Below the pieces are notes generated by a model, which did no database searches, was not told the origin of the DNA, and worked only from the letters and a program-made list of their open reading frames with translations. From contig CM018035.1 of NCBI GenBank assembly GCA_008638375.1, forward strand, positions 32,472,807-32,536,806: a stretch of DNA of 64,000 nt, given 5' to 3'. The position numbers were made by a program, and so were the translations under genes. This stretch comes from Nyssa sinensis. Its lineage: Eukaryota > Streptophyta > Magnoliopsida > Cornales > Nyssaceae. This document shows, in pieces, positions 53,695 to 64,000 of this stretch. Numbering within the stretch: the stretch's first letter is position 1; every line of letters begins with the position of its first letter.

Positions 53695-55262
53695 TGTAAT
53701 ACCCCGACCCGAGTTGGCTAGTCTCTGACCCGAAATAGATCGGGTCATGACATTTAATTCGAACCATACATTAATTTATTATTTAAATAAAATTTTGTAT
53801 TTAAATAAAACTTAATAATTGCAAGGGAAGTGTATGAGTGAAAATATAGGTGTAATTGAGTGTACATAAATGTAAGGGAATAAAATGTATAATGGGTGAG
53901 AATGTGATAATAAAATAATAAAACAAAATAGAATAAAATGAAAGGAGAGAAATTTGGAAATAGGAAAGGAAAGGAGTAGAAATCTAAAGAAAGTGGTGGA
54001 AGAATAGATAAGCTAGAGAGAGAAGGAGTGGGGGCTGCCACGCAGCCGTGTGTGCGTGTGTGGTGTTCTCTATAATTACAGGCGGCAATGCCACCGACAT
54101 TGAGGTCGGTTAAGAGAGGAAAAAGGGAGAGAAAGAAAGTGTGAGAGAGAGAAGACGTGGTTCAAGCGAGAAGCAGAATCTAGAGAGAGAAAGAGAACTG
54201 ATTTTGGAGAATTTGGGAACTGAGGGAAACTATGCAATTAGGTATGCTTTTAGTTGAGTTGTATTTTAAATGGTTGTCATTAAGGTTATAATTAATTAGA
54301 CTTCAAAACATAGAAGAAAAATCAAGAAAAATCAATACTGCTATATAAGGTCAACCATGGTGGATTTTCATACGCTAAATCAATCTTAATTCTAAGATTG
54401 GAAACAAGTAGGAAACATTTTTAGGAGTTCAACGTAATTTGAATCATAGAAAATGGTTTAAAAATGACTATTGAATAGCAAATTATTTTCTCACCGGTGC
54501 AACGCCGGAAAATGGGTAATGGGTGTTGAAAAATAGGTTATTTAAGCTCTAAATGTGTTTTAAAAGATTTGGTAGAGCTTTAGTTTAAAATTTGTGGAAA
54601 AACAGAAGAAAACAGACGTTAAAAAAGGCTTAAAACGGTGGCTGTTACGTTTTTCGGCGACCGGCGCCGGCACCAACGAAATGGTCGGAGGGGACGACCG
54701 GAAAGACGGGGTCAAACTTTGGCCGGTTCCGGGTCTGGATCGGTTCGGGATTCGACTGACTAGTGGAAATGGTTTCCTAAACTGTGTCGTTTGGGTCTGG
54801 GTTTAAATGGTATTGGGTCTGTTTGGTCGAAACTGTGAAATTTTAAATTGGGCCAAGAGTTATTCTAACCAGAGATAGAGTAGGAAATTAGGATATTGTA
54901 TCCTGGTTCTTAGGATAGACTGAATTGGTCGGTTCAGTGGTTTTGGAAACCGGTTTAGGGTTTTAGTTTAAAAACCTACTGGTTCAGACCGAAATTTAGA
55001 GAAATTATATTTTGACCCCAGAATTTATAGAAAATTTGATTAAGGCCCAAACAGAAAAATTAATAAAATACTATTTTAAAGAAAATTTTGAAAATACCCC
55101 TAAATCAAAAGTGGGTCAAATAAATTCCAAACGAGGCAAGTGAATAGTCAATTTTTATTATCTCGGGCATTCCGAATCCAATCGAGACGTCAAAATTATG
55201 AAAAGAGGTCCCGAAAAATAAAAGACACTGTAAAAGTATAAAATGACCGTTTTACCCTTTTT
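53695..55262 (+). mobile_element. Gypsy/Tekay-like LTR, 5' part only
   Basis: It starts TGTAATACCCCGACCCGAG at 53695. It shares a series of motifs with the solo LTR at 48397 (GACGACCGGAAAGAC, CTGTGTCGTTTGGG, ATTATCTCGGGCATTCCG, TGACCGTTTTACCC) in the same order. Similarity stops near 55262, before the LTR 3' end, so it is truncated. ORFs inside have no known domain. Confidence 0.75.
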
Positions 55263-55890
55263 AGTACCGAACACTGACCTTCTTGAATAGATGGTTGAAG
55301 AAGGGATTGCGTGGTTCCAATGGCTAGTGTGACTGTAGCATTGAGAATTTTGTGGCTGTTGAGGATGGGAAAGGAAGTCTGTCGCGATGGAGGAGAGAGA
55401 GCAAAGATTGAGCAGAGAGTCGAGCATACTTAGGTTTGTGTTGATGTATAGTATAAGTGCAGTTTTACTATGCACTTTTATTAGGTGTATTTGAAATTGT
55501 GCTTTTTAAAGACACATTTCTAATATGCAATTTCTAAAAAACATATTACCCAAATGTGCTTTTATTGTAAATTAGCCAACTTCGGAACATAATGCTTAAT
55601 TGAAAAAATACATGAATTTAATAAATAAATTTAAAATTTTTTGAATTGGGTCAAATAATTTTAAAATCACGTGGGTAAGGTGAAAAGTTCAAGAAATTGC
55701 TTGTGAAGCGGGAGGGACGAGAGATAACTGTTGTTCCATTCTGATCTCAAGACTCAAGAGATCTCAAATCTATTGTCTTAAGAAATAGAAAGTATTTTTA
55801 TTTCTTTTTGCCAAAAATAAAAATAAAGGATGAAAACGAGAGAGATAATAAACCTTTAAAAGGGTCCGTTCGGCGCCAATTAAAAGCTAT
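55263..55890. other. Intergenic sequence upstream of the BRO1-domain gene
   Basis: AT-rich sequence between the truncated LTR and the presumed promoter. No gene or repeat end was recognised. The ORF on the minus strand at 55158-55475 spans the LTR boundary and is not supported. Confidence 0.5.
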
Positions 55891-57305
55891 TGTTTTACTT
55901 TATATTATTGTATAAACTATAAAGCGACTTAATTACAAAGAAAACTCTCTCTCTCTACTAGAAGAAGAAGAAGAAGAAGAAATCTACAATTCCACTCCAC
56001 GCTGAACCGTCCAAGACTCTACCTCTCTCTTCTCTCTATATTCAATGATTTGAATATTGAAATTGTCTGAGGTAGACGAAAACTGTATTTGAATGAATTG
56101 ATTATTTGCTGTTGGAACTTGTTGAAGCCGGTGCATTATTTTTTTTCTGATTATTTTTTCTAGGGTTTTGATCTAACGGCAGTGTCACTTTGACTGACTC
56201 GTACTTTCTCCCTACCAAAAAAACCCGATAATCAATAGCTTTTGATGGAAAGATTTGGGTCAGCTCTTTTACTCAAGGTTTGACTCCTTTTCTGTACAAC
56301 AGATCACTTGTTTTTAATGTACAATTGGTTTGAATTTTGTGAATTCTAACTGGTTTTTGTGGAGTTCGGTTTTGAATTCGTAGTTACTTGATGCTAAACT
56401 CTCTCTTCGGGTTTGCTTAATTTTTCCTATTGGCGCCTCATCTTGGAGTGCCTTTGATTTATTAGCAATTTCGGTGTTCCAGGATCGGTGGATCTCAATA
56501 TTGGTTGGTTCGAAAAGCAATTGGCTTTGCTTTTCTCCTACCTTTCCTTGTTAGTTGTTATGATCCTTTACTCAAAATCTTATCCGAATTAGAAGCTCAT
56601 TGAATGATACACACACATATTTATGTTTCAATTGTTTTTCGACTAGTGCACTTTATGCACAAGTTTCAGGGTTTTGATCTGTTGGTATCGCTGCTTTTTT
56701 AAGGAAGTCCTTTCTGGTTTAAAAGTACAGGTTACACATGAAATACAACACCTGTCATGCGCTTCTTGTGACATTATTGATTTTGTTTATTTTTTCTTTC
56801 TCTTGGTCTCACTTGCAGTTATACACTTTATAGGCAGAAATTAGTAGTTGTTTGACCAAATCAGTTTATCTTCTGATAATAAGACAAGGTGAGAGAATAT
56901 CCATATTTGATTTATTACTTCCTCAGACATAAGGAGATTTGTCTATTTCTGTAATATAATGGAGAGAGACTTCTGGTAACCAATTAAAAGCAGTAAACTG
57001 CTCGTGAGTAGCCTACCGCTTTGTTGGGCGATCATTTATTAAGTCCTCTTTATGACTAGTTTACTGCAAATTTTCTACTTTCCTTGTGAATGTTGTCTAC
57101 ATCCTTAGAACTTCAAGTTGGAATTCTATTTTTTTCCCCATCAGTGTATCTATTTTTTGGAATTTATTATTCACACTCTGCTCTCCAATTACTATTCTAT
57201 CAGTCTGTACCCTTCTTTTTCTGCTTCTCTGGTTCACATTTCAATTTATTTATTGATTTTTTTTTTGGTAGAACCTGGGCTGGCTGATATAATAAGTCTT
57301 GGGAC
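55890..57305 (+). promoter_or_regulatory. Promoter and 5' UTR (with intron) of the BRO1-domain gene
   Basis: A TATA-like TATAAACTATAAAG lies near 55911-55924, followed by a CT-rich and GAA-rich leader (55940-55985). A plausible 5' UTR splice donor is CTGAG|GTAGAC at 56072, and a poly-T tract with acceptor GGTAG|AACC at 57270-57271 precedes the ATG by 34 bases. A leader intron of about 1.2 kb is therefore likely. No other gene is seen here. Inferred from signals only; the transcription start is not determined. Confidence 0.5.
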
Positions 57306-57558
57306 ATGGGATGCCTGATATCGACGCCCAAGGACTCCAATGGAAATAGGAGGCGTCCAGGAAACATTGGGGAAGTTTCTGTTTTTGTTCCTGGATTACG
57401 GATCCCTAAATCCTTGGATTTCTCCGAGTCACTTGGTGATCACTTGTCTAAAAGTTTAGTGGAACGCCTTTCTGCTCTTAGAACCCGGATAGTTGTAATG
57501 GCTAGCCAAGAGGCTCCAACTATTACAAGAACAAGGCGAAAAACTGCTACTCAACATG
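57306..57558 (+). CDS. BRO1-domain gene, coding exon 1
   Basis: The start ATG at 57306 is the first in frame after the acceptor at 57271 and gives the conserved MGCL start. The exon ends CAACATG|GTTAGT in phase 1. Confidence 0.88.
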
Positions 57559-58100
57559 GTTAGTCATGGAAAAACTGGATGTCTTTTGTAATTTCCCATA
57601 AAACACTAAATTAATGCATCAATTGTTGGTTGCAGGAGGTTCAACATTGGCAGATCTTCAACATGCTCTTGAAGATTATTTGCCAGTTCTTTTGGGATTA
57701 GTTAAAGATGGTAAAGCATGAGTGGTGCCAATCCTTTTAGGATTCATGCTTTGTTTTAGATAAAGTCTTGATTTTTGCCTCTGTATTGTGCAGGAAGCCC
57801 ACTACAACACAAGGTGCAGTTTGTTTGGGTTAATCAGGAGGATGATGTGGAGGTGAGACTAGATTATTAGCTTTTTTTTTTTTTCTTTCGTGTAAATTTC
57901 TTTTGACATCTTTTCCTTCCGTTTAGACGAATGCTTATCATAATATGAATGAATAATCTTCCAGGAGACAGCAATTTCAAATGCTTGGTACGAGGTATTG
58001 TCAGTTTTGCACTTGATGGCAATGCTATCCTTATCACAGGCAAATTTGCTACTTCTCCCAAGAACATCCGCTGATGGTTATCAGCCAAAAGTATCAGAAG
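57306..58100 (+). CDS. BRO1-domain (endosomal targeting BRO1-like) protein, N-terminal four exons
   Basis: Exons are 57306-57558, 57636-57710, 57794-57852 and 57965-58100, all with GT-AG introns and in frame (523 coding bases, about 174 residues). The protein starts MGCLISTPKDSNGNRRRPGN, with Gly2 followed by Cys3, so it may be myristoylated and palmitoylated at a membrane. It continues VFVPGLRIPKSLDF, SKSLVERLSALRTRIVVMA, TRTRRKTATQHGGSTLADLQ, ALEDYLPVLLGLVKDG and AWYEVLSVLHLMAMLSLSQAN, strongly matching plant BRO1-like proteins of about 400 residues. BRO1 domains bind ESCRT-III-type partners in endosomal sorting; this subfamily's exact role is less certain. The rest of the domain must lie beyond 64000, giving an intron of at least 5.9 kb, or the gene is broken. 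Confidence 0.88.
57636..57710 (+). CDS. BRO1-domain gene, coding exon 2
   Basis: Acceptor GGTTGCAG|GAGG and donor AAAGATG|GTAAAG. Encodes GGSTLADLQHALEDYLPVLL and VKD. Confidence 0.88.
57794..57852 (+). CDS. BRO1-domain gene, coding exon 3
   Basis: Acceptor TTGTGCAG|GAAG and donor GTGGAG|GTGAGA. Encodes SPLQHKVQFVWVNQEDDVE. Confidence 0.88.
57965..58100 (+). CDS. BRO1-domain gene, coding exon 4
   Basis: Acceptor CTTCCAG|GAGACAG and donor TCAGAAG|GTGGGT. Encodes ETAISNAWYEVLSVLHLMAM and then LLLLPRTSADGYQPKVSE, ending in phase 1. Confidence 0.87.
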
Positions 58101-58486
58101 GTGGGTATTTACTGTAAAATTTTATACCACAGATGCTTGGTGGAATCAATGACAAAAGCCAAAGACCAATTTAGAATATTGCATATAAACCTCATATTTG
58201 CATGGCACATATGCAACATTGTTAGGGAAAATGGTTTTTGCATGCCTTTTTGATGTGCTACAAAGATTCCTCGTGTGCATGTACCATTTGTGCTTGTAAA
58301 GAAATTATATTTGGTGTATAATGTATCTGCACTGTTGATTTATGCCAGCATGGTTTGATTTTTTGGTATTCATGGTATTTCTTATGGTCTGTCATTATAT
58401 AATTATGGATTCTTTGATTGGAAAATTTATGATGTATTTGCATATGCATGTGTTAATACATGTGTTTTTTTTCTCTGGTTTTGTTA

Positions 58487-58718
58487 GGGAAAGTTTGTAG
58501 GTTTAGGGTTTGTGATGTTTAAGAGTGATTATTGGCTTTGGTAATGGAAAGTAGATGGAATTGACTTGATTTTATAGGTCATCAGTTACAGGAACTTTAG
58601 GGAAAAGTCGCAGGAATTTTCTGTTAGAAGGTATTTATAGTGTTAAACTGAAGGTAAATTGGTAGGGGAATGGATTAGGATTGATTAAAGTTTGGTATGG
58701 TAGATTTTAGGGTTGAAA
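58487..58718. repeat. Intron segment, duplicated at 61490-61735
   Basis: This stretch and 61490-61735 align in order: GGAAAGTTTGTAGGTTTA / GGAAGTTTGCAGGTTTA, TTATTGGCTTTGG / TTATAGGCTTTGG, TTTAGGGAAAAGT in both, then GATTGATTAAAGTTTGGTATG / GATTGATGTTGATTTGGGAT. The copies are diverged. They may be two copies of an unnamed dispersed repeat or a local duplication. Confidence 0.7.
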
Positions 58719-59342
58719 CATGGTTTTAAATAACGACCGTTGTGGGACCGTTACAGCTATTTTGAGTTTTTTTTTTCTTTCAATTTTTTTCTTTTTAAAA
58801 TTTTAATTTTAATTTTTAGAATTCTTATGTTTTTTATTTTTATAAGATATATATACAAGAGAGATAATTAACAAAATAATCCTAAAATATTGAAATGGGT
58901 TACCAAGACATTCGGGCCAACATGACCTCGGAATGGCCTCTTGGCCTCAATTTTTTTTATTCCATAACTAATCACACTAAATTGATTTTCATGCTTTATA
59001 ATATTTTTTTTTGTTATTACTTATATTACTTGTTGTAATGTTATTCGAATTAAATGACACTTCTTATCAAATTAACTTTAAAAATCTATATAAAATAATA
59101 AACTATCTTCTTAGGTGTTATTTATAAGAAAAATAGTTTTAAGGTGTTAGAAAATTGAAAAATAACAGTAAAAAAATATTAAAATGTGATAAATTATAGT
59201 CAAGGATATGCGTATCCGTGACTTTTAAGAGATTTGTTAGTGTTTGAAAAAAATTCACGGTTGCGTTTTCGATTCCCGTTACGGATGACCCGATACTCCT
59301 AATACCGTTACATTGCAACTACGACTTCCATTTAAATGCATG
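58719..59342. mobile_element. Non-autonomous DNA transposon (about 624 bp) in the BRO1 intron
   Basis: GGTTGAAA flanks both sides (58711-58718 and 59343-59350); the match extends to 9 bp as GGGTTGAAA. The ends are CATGGTTTTAAATAACGACC and, on the opposite strand, CATGCATTTAAATGGAAGTC. CCGTTAC words occur near both ends. An 8-bp TSD points to hAT, a 9-bp TSD to Mutator-like; the sequence cannot decide. Confidence 0.75.
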
Positions 59343-59350
59343 GGTTGAAA

Positions 59351-61489
59351 TACTGGTGTAAACAGTAACTCATAGCATCCTTTTGTTTCAGTTCTTTAAC
59401 AACAACTTGTTAGTCTATATTATTAGCTATCTGAGCTGCTGCCAGGGCCTCTAAAGGAGTCTTCGTCAAAATCAGCAAAGCCATTAGTTCTTCAACAGAA
59501 CTCAACTTGTTAATTGAATTTACTTTGTTATTCAATTGACCATTTATCTTCTTTATGCCTACATGATCTTCGGATAAGCTACCAAATTTAGTATTCAGTT
59601 TAGCATTTTTACCATTGTTGAAGAAGAGTAATTATATCCTATGTTATGTGGATTTGGGGTACATGTGTTGTGTGTATGTGGCTTTGCACTAGTCATGGTT
59701 CTCTTTCTTTGGCTGCTGGGCATCTTGATTTTCTTTGCTGTTCATGGCTTGTCATCTATTTAGGAGCTTCATGTTAGAGCTTTTGAATGGCTGGATTGAG
59801 GTTTGTAGCAAAATAGGGAGCCGAGGAGGTGATCTCCGGAGCTATGTTTATGAGGAGTGGGTTGTAGCCTTGGTTGGTATTTACTCCACAACCAATTCCT
59901 CTGGTTGAGTGAAGTGACATGCTTGGTGATGCTGGTGGATTGCTGAGGGGAATATTTGAGCAGTGAAGAGACAGATGTTGCAGTGTTTGTAAGCCATAGA
60001 CATGGTGTCTGTTCTTTTGACCTTGAGAGAGATGTTGGTTCTCGTCATGGTTGTCTTTTGGAAGCTTGGTTTTCATTTTCATGACTTCATGGTGATTTTA
60101 GTTTGGAGAAGAAAATAGGTTCAGATTTGAGCGTGTGGCATTACTTCATTATTCAGTTTTTAAGCTTGCTTTTGGTTTGTTCATGGCAATAAGCCTGGGT
60201 TGAAGATAATGGTTGTTTACGTGTTTGGGGGCATCGTTTTGGTTAAATCGGATTCTGTTTGATGGTCTAGCAACGTGTTGCAGTGTGATTGGTGCACTGC
60301 AATTCAAGTGGGTAATAAATTGTGTCAAGTGCAGAGGTTATTGGCCACTTCCGTGTGTAATGCCCTTTATTGTTTCGACTGTTTATGAGCGGCTAATTCA
60401 GATTTGCATGAAGTTGTCAGGGACTCGGGTCAACAGCCCCCCTGCTCTGGATGCTAAAGCATGTTCCCAGATCTTTTCTTATGTTGATGCGTGTCTTTTG
60501 GCAGGCTATTCAATTTTGATTGATGTGGTGTGTTATTTGAATTTAAAGTTTGAAATTCAATTGGGTTGCGTGAGTGCTCCGCTATTGAGTCATGTTACAT
60601 GAGGGCCCATGCTGGGTTAAATCTTACTGTTTTCTGTCCTCATGCGTCATTGTCTTATGTACGTGTCCCATATTTGATTTATTTCTATAGTTTTTTGGAC
60701 TACTAGTGACATCTGTAGGACTTGTTTGGCTATAGGTCATGCTGTGTTTAATGGTCTTGTGGCCATTTGTTGCCTTTTGGGCGTCCTTTGCAGATTTGGC
60801 CATGTTTGGTTCAAGGCTGTCCCTTAGGACATGTTTAGTTTGGGGTTACGCCTCAGGATGTGTTCGGTTATCCTCTGTGTTGTATTGTTTTGATTTTGAA
60901 TAGTTGACTTTTGTTTGCATTATGGGCCTTTTTGGATCGCTATCTTAGCTTTTTTGTTCATCTAGGTAGACTTTTTGATCTGCCTTCTCGGGTTGTGAGA
61001 GGTTTACCCCAGGCATGTCTTGAGCTTCCTTGTATATTCTTTCTTTCTATTTTTTTGATCAGTAAGCTTCTTTGTATATTCTTAGTTTTTGGTAATAAAA
61101 TTATATTTAGCTACAAAAGAAAGTGGTGTTTTTATGTAACATAAGAGTGTTCTGTATGGACATTTCATCCATCTTAAAGTAACCATGCAATTAAAGGAAC
61201 ATAATAAGAGAGTTTTATTGATGATTATGCAGTAAGCTTGAATTGGTAGACATTGCCTGGTGTATGTCCAGCCAGACATGTCAAACACATACCTCATATC
61301 CATGTTCGGATGTCTGTCCGATATGGGCCCTGCAATATTTATAGAGAAGTCCAACACAGATTGTATCAAACAATTGATGGGCAGAAAAGAGGATCTTTCA
61401 GCTTTAATACAAAACTGAGTGTCTGACATAGAATAATAGTACTTTAGGAAGCCTTGAATAGAGCTGCATACTGTGTATCTTGTGATTGG
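59351..61489. other. Large BRO1 intron, unassigned (possible retroposed sequence)
   Basis: A T/G-rich stretch from about 59420 to 61100 with weak ORFs on both strands (59774-60082 minus, 60213-60602 plus) that match no family I recognise. TTTTTTGATCAGTAAGCTTC near 61045, followed by AT-rich sequence, resembles the 3' end of a plant retroposon, but no domain or TSD was found. The next BRO1 coding exon was looked for and not seen. Confidence 0.35.
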
Positions 61490-61735
61490 ATTTGTTATGG
61501 GAAGTTTGCAGGTTTAAAATTTTACGAGGTTAAAGAAAGATTATAGGCTTTGGGGATATAAAGTGGATGATTTGGCTTGATTTTAGCAATGACTGATTAC
61601 ATTACTTTTAGGGAAAAGTATGCAGGAAGTTTCTGGCAGCTGTTATTTTTTTTAAAGGTCAATGGATAGGGCCTTGGGATTGGATTGATGTTGATTTGGG
61701 ATTGATATGGTACGATTTTCAGGTCTCAAGTAGTG
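61490..61735. repeat. Second copy of the 58487-58718 intron segment
   Basis: See the copy at 58487-58718. It lies in the same orientation about 3.0 kb downstream. Confidence 0.7.
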
Positions 61736-62292
61736 CTGTTTGGTAGCATGGTAATAGTAACTAAGAGAAGAAGAAAAATTTTGGAAATCTCTCACAGAAT
61801 TCTTTATGTTTCCAACCGCAAGGGTTAAATTATATCACCCACATATCAAACTCTCAGCACTTAACTTTATTGAAGTCAGATATTATATAAATATTTAAAA
61901 GTGGTTGGGCTGTTCCTCATTCAACAAAGACTATGACTTGAAAATAAGAAACATAGAAACTTTGACTATTAGTACTCTTCTAGTCAAATTAGGACTAAAT
62001 ATATAATCCAACAGCACAATTTGATGCAAAAAATGATCCATGGACTATTTCTGTAGCTTATGTCTTGAAAATCTTTAAATTACCAAAATATCCTTCAATC
62101 CTAAAACTTAATAAAATAAAATAAAATTAATAAGTAGCATATTAACCTAAATAAAAATAAAAATAAAAATAAAGAAGACTCAAATTCAACCCAAAATTTG
62201 GTTACCCAAGATCCAAAATGTACGAACTTGATTTACTCATGTTGTTATTGATTGACACATCTCATATATATTTGATGGAACTTCTGTTAACA
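61736..62292. other. BRO1 intron, no recognised features
   Basis: AT-rich sequence with an (AAAT)n stretch near 62110-62170. Nothing else is recognised. Confidence 0.5.
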
Positions 62293-62392
62293 ACCACTAA
62301 TGTTGGCTCAGTGGATAAAGCTTTGGGTTCCCTTAAGCAGGTCATCCGTTTGAAACCTACCGACTGCAAGACTGCTTTTTTTCTTGGTTTTA
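62293..62392 (+). mobile_element. tRNA-derived SINE-like copy A
   Basis: Box A-like TGGCTCAGTGGATAAAGC (about 62303-62320) and box B-like GGTCATCCGTTTGAAACC (about 62340-62357), then CTGCAAGACTGC and a T run. Preceded by TTAACAACCACTAATG. Confidence 0.55.
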
Positions 62393-62444
62393 TTCGACTT
62401 CTATGATTGTTATATATATATATATATTTGTTGAGGGTCTTCAG

Positions 62445-62545
62445 TTAACAACCACCAACAGTTGCTTTGTGGTTAAGCCTTCACTATCCACACTTGTAAC
62501 AAGGTTTCGAAACTTAGGCCCAACAACGTTCATTCATTTTTTTTT
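62445..62545 (+). mobile_element. tRNA-derived SINE-like copy B
   Basis: Preceded by TTAACAACCACCAACAG as in copy A, with box A-like TTGCTTTGTGGTTAAGCC and box B-like AAGGTTTCGAAACTTAG (about 62501-62517), then a T-rich tail. It lies about 150 bp after copy A in the same orientation and is more diverged. Confidence 0.5.
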
Positions 62546-62698
62546 CTTTTAATTGGAATAGCTCAAAACAACGTAGTTTGGAATATCCGTTACTGCGTCC
62601 AAACTGCGTCCGACCCCAACCGGATTCAAGCCACATGAGCAGAGGGTCATCTTCCTCGCGATATCGCCTAGTAACACGATGAAACCCTAATTTACTAC

Positions 62699-63075
62699 CT
62701 ATGAAGCACGGACATTCTATTTTGGCTCACGTTTCCGTGTCGGACACCAACACTCTCGAACACTTCCCAGACACGTCGGACAGTTGAATCATGGATGTTG
62801 ATGATTAAATGAAAAAGTTCTTTTATTTTTATTTAATGACTTTGTTATTTTAATATTTTTATAATATTTTTGGGATTTGTGTATTTTATACCAATTTTAA
62901 TTACAATAACATTAGATTTTTATTATATGGTCATATAAAAATATAAAACATTTATGTATATTCAACGTATCCCTGACGTGTCCATGTCTTACTTTTTTTT
63001 AGAAATAACGTGTCTGCGTGTTCGTGTCCGTGTCATGTCGTATCTGTGTCCCGTGTCCGTATCCGTGCTTCTTAG
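62699..63075 (+). mobile_element. GACAC-family element, copy 6 (377 bp)
   Basis: A perfect 8-bp TSD, TTTACTAC (62691-62698 and 63076-63083), flanks the element. It starts CTATGAAGCACGGACATTC and ends GTCCGTATCCGTGCTTCTTAG minus one base of context, both family termini. GTGTCGGACAC words follow the left end, and the core is AT-rich. Same length as copy 1. It lies in the BRO1 intron. Confidence 0.93.
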
Positions 63076-63083
63076 TTTACTAC

Positions 63084-64000
63084 GTTTGTTTTTTTTTTCT
63101 CTTCTCATTTTCTCTTATTTTCTTTGATTCCAAACACTGTTAAACTCTAAATAAAGTGATTTAGCTTAGTTTTCATGAATCAATTGGCATTAAAACCTCA
63201 GATTCACCCCGGAACCGAAGTTGTCCTTCAACCTGCAACTACAGTTTTCTTCTTCATTTTAGTACCATTCCTTCTCGTTTTTGTTTCTATTTTCATCTTT
63301 TTTCAGTTTATTTTCAGCTCCCATAGATTAAACATAGTTTGATGATCATTTAAGAAAACCTAGTTTCAACACTCAAGTTTCGTTCGCGGCGTTTTCACCA
63401 TTTTCTGTGGTTTTCTTGGTTATTTTCCTTCATTTTTGATCCCCTTGTTTATGTATAATAGCTAATGGCAAATAGAAACTCTTACCTAACTTTGACATCC
63501 CTAACGGTGTTGGTCACGATCTTCTCTTTCCATCTCCTCTTCCCTTACTCACGCATGGAAGAGCCTTAGATGTTGGTTCCTTTGACCTCTCTTTTGATTC
63601 CATACCCACATCGGAAATTCCATTCCTTTTCTTAAACCGTCTCTCCCCTCCATCATCTCTTTCTCTCTCTTACACTTACGGTGTCTCTCGCTATTAGATT
63701 CACTCTTTCTCCTGCCTCTGTTTGACTGACTATGGTCTAAAATACAAATACTAACTCATCTCTCATTCGGTGTTCAATTAGCGTGCACACACACACACAT
63801 ACATATATATAACCATACACATGGACACCATATGGGTGTTATTTTCTTGTTGATTCTTATAGGGAGCTTAGCCACTTCATACCACGAGGTGGCAACTTAC
63901 CAATTATTCATGTAGAATTAACATGTTGGAGCGGTATTCAACCATGTCGTGTTTTTCTATTCGTCAAATATAGACACTGTTGACTATTACAATATGTCCA
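63084..64000. other. Window end, no recognised features
   Basis: CT-rich and AT-rich sequence, presumably BRO1 intron or the flanking region. A (CA)n tract lies near 63787-63800. The next BRO1 exon was not found. Confidence 0.5.

Noticed and set aside
60213..60602. 129-residue plus ORF in the BRO1 intron
   Set aside because: No recognised domain, no splice signals linking it to the gene, and surrounding sequence is repeat-like.

Overview
The window looks like nuclear DNA of a eudicot plant with a repeat-rich genome, probably a large woody-plant-type genome (inference). The evidence is split genes with canonical GT-AG introns, nested LTR retrotransposons, LINEs, tRNA-type SINEs, a CACTA transposon and many short DNA transposons with 8-bp target-site duplications (TSDs). 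Only two host genes are recognised, and both are incomplete here. No operon, CRISPR array, rRNA or functional tRNA gene was seen.

Layout. 1-3150 is the 3' part of a deleted CACTA (En/Spm-like) transposon: broken tnp2 transposase, a 160-161 bp tandem array, GCGTCGCTAA-type subterminal repeats and a terminal inverted repeat (TIR). 5213-23225 (minus) is an internal part of a CDT1 replication-licensing gene. Its four exons are intact and splice in frame, but two introns of 5.8 and 10.9 kb are filled with transposons, including a complete but dead Copia element (14091-19233). 23582-37340 is a transposon patchwork: a long DNA-transposon copy without matching TSD, a 7.3-kb solo LTR (TSD AAAAT) carrying a LINE and two DNA transposons, Copia remnants, and a Tat-type 5' LTR with the start of gag. 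37345-46990 is a decayed Ty3/gypsy chromovirus-like element on the minus strand. 47200-55262 is nested LTR sequence, including a second solo LTR (TSD ACACT). 57306-58100 (plus) holds the first four coding exons of a BRO1-domain protein gene. Its next intron runs to the window end and is filled with repeats.

The most distinctive structure is a dispersed family, here called GACAC, with ends close to CTAAGAAGCACGGACAC and repeated GTGTCCG/CGGACAC words. Five copies have an 8-bp TSD that can be read directly (three perfect 377-538 bp copies plus one inverted copy are exact, one nested copy matches 7 of 8). Longer copies carry an internal purine-rich leader with a splice donor. One copy, next to the last visible CDT1 exon, has no TSD, which suggests recombination between copies and may explain why the 5' CDT1 exons are not found.

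The host genes are functionally unrelated: CDT1 acts in loading the MCM helicase at replication origins, and the BRO1-domain protein is of the endosomal-sorting type. All other coding-like sequence seen is retrotransposon or transposase debris.
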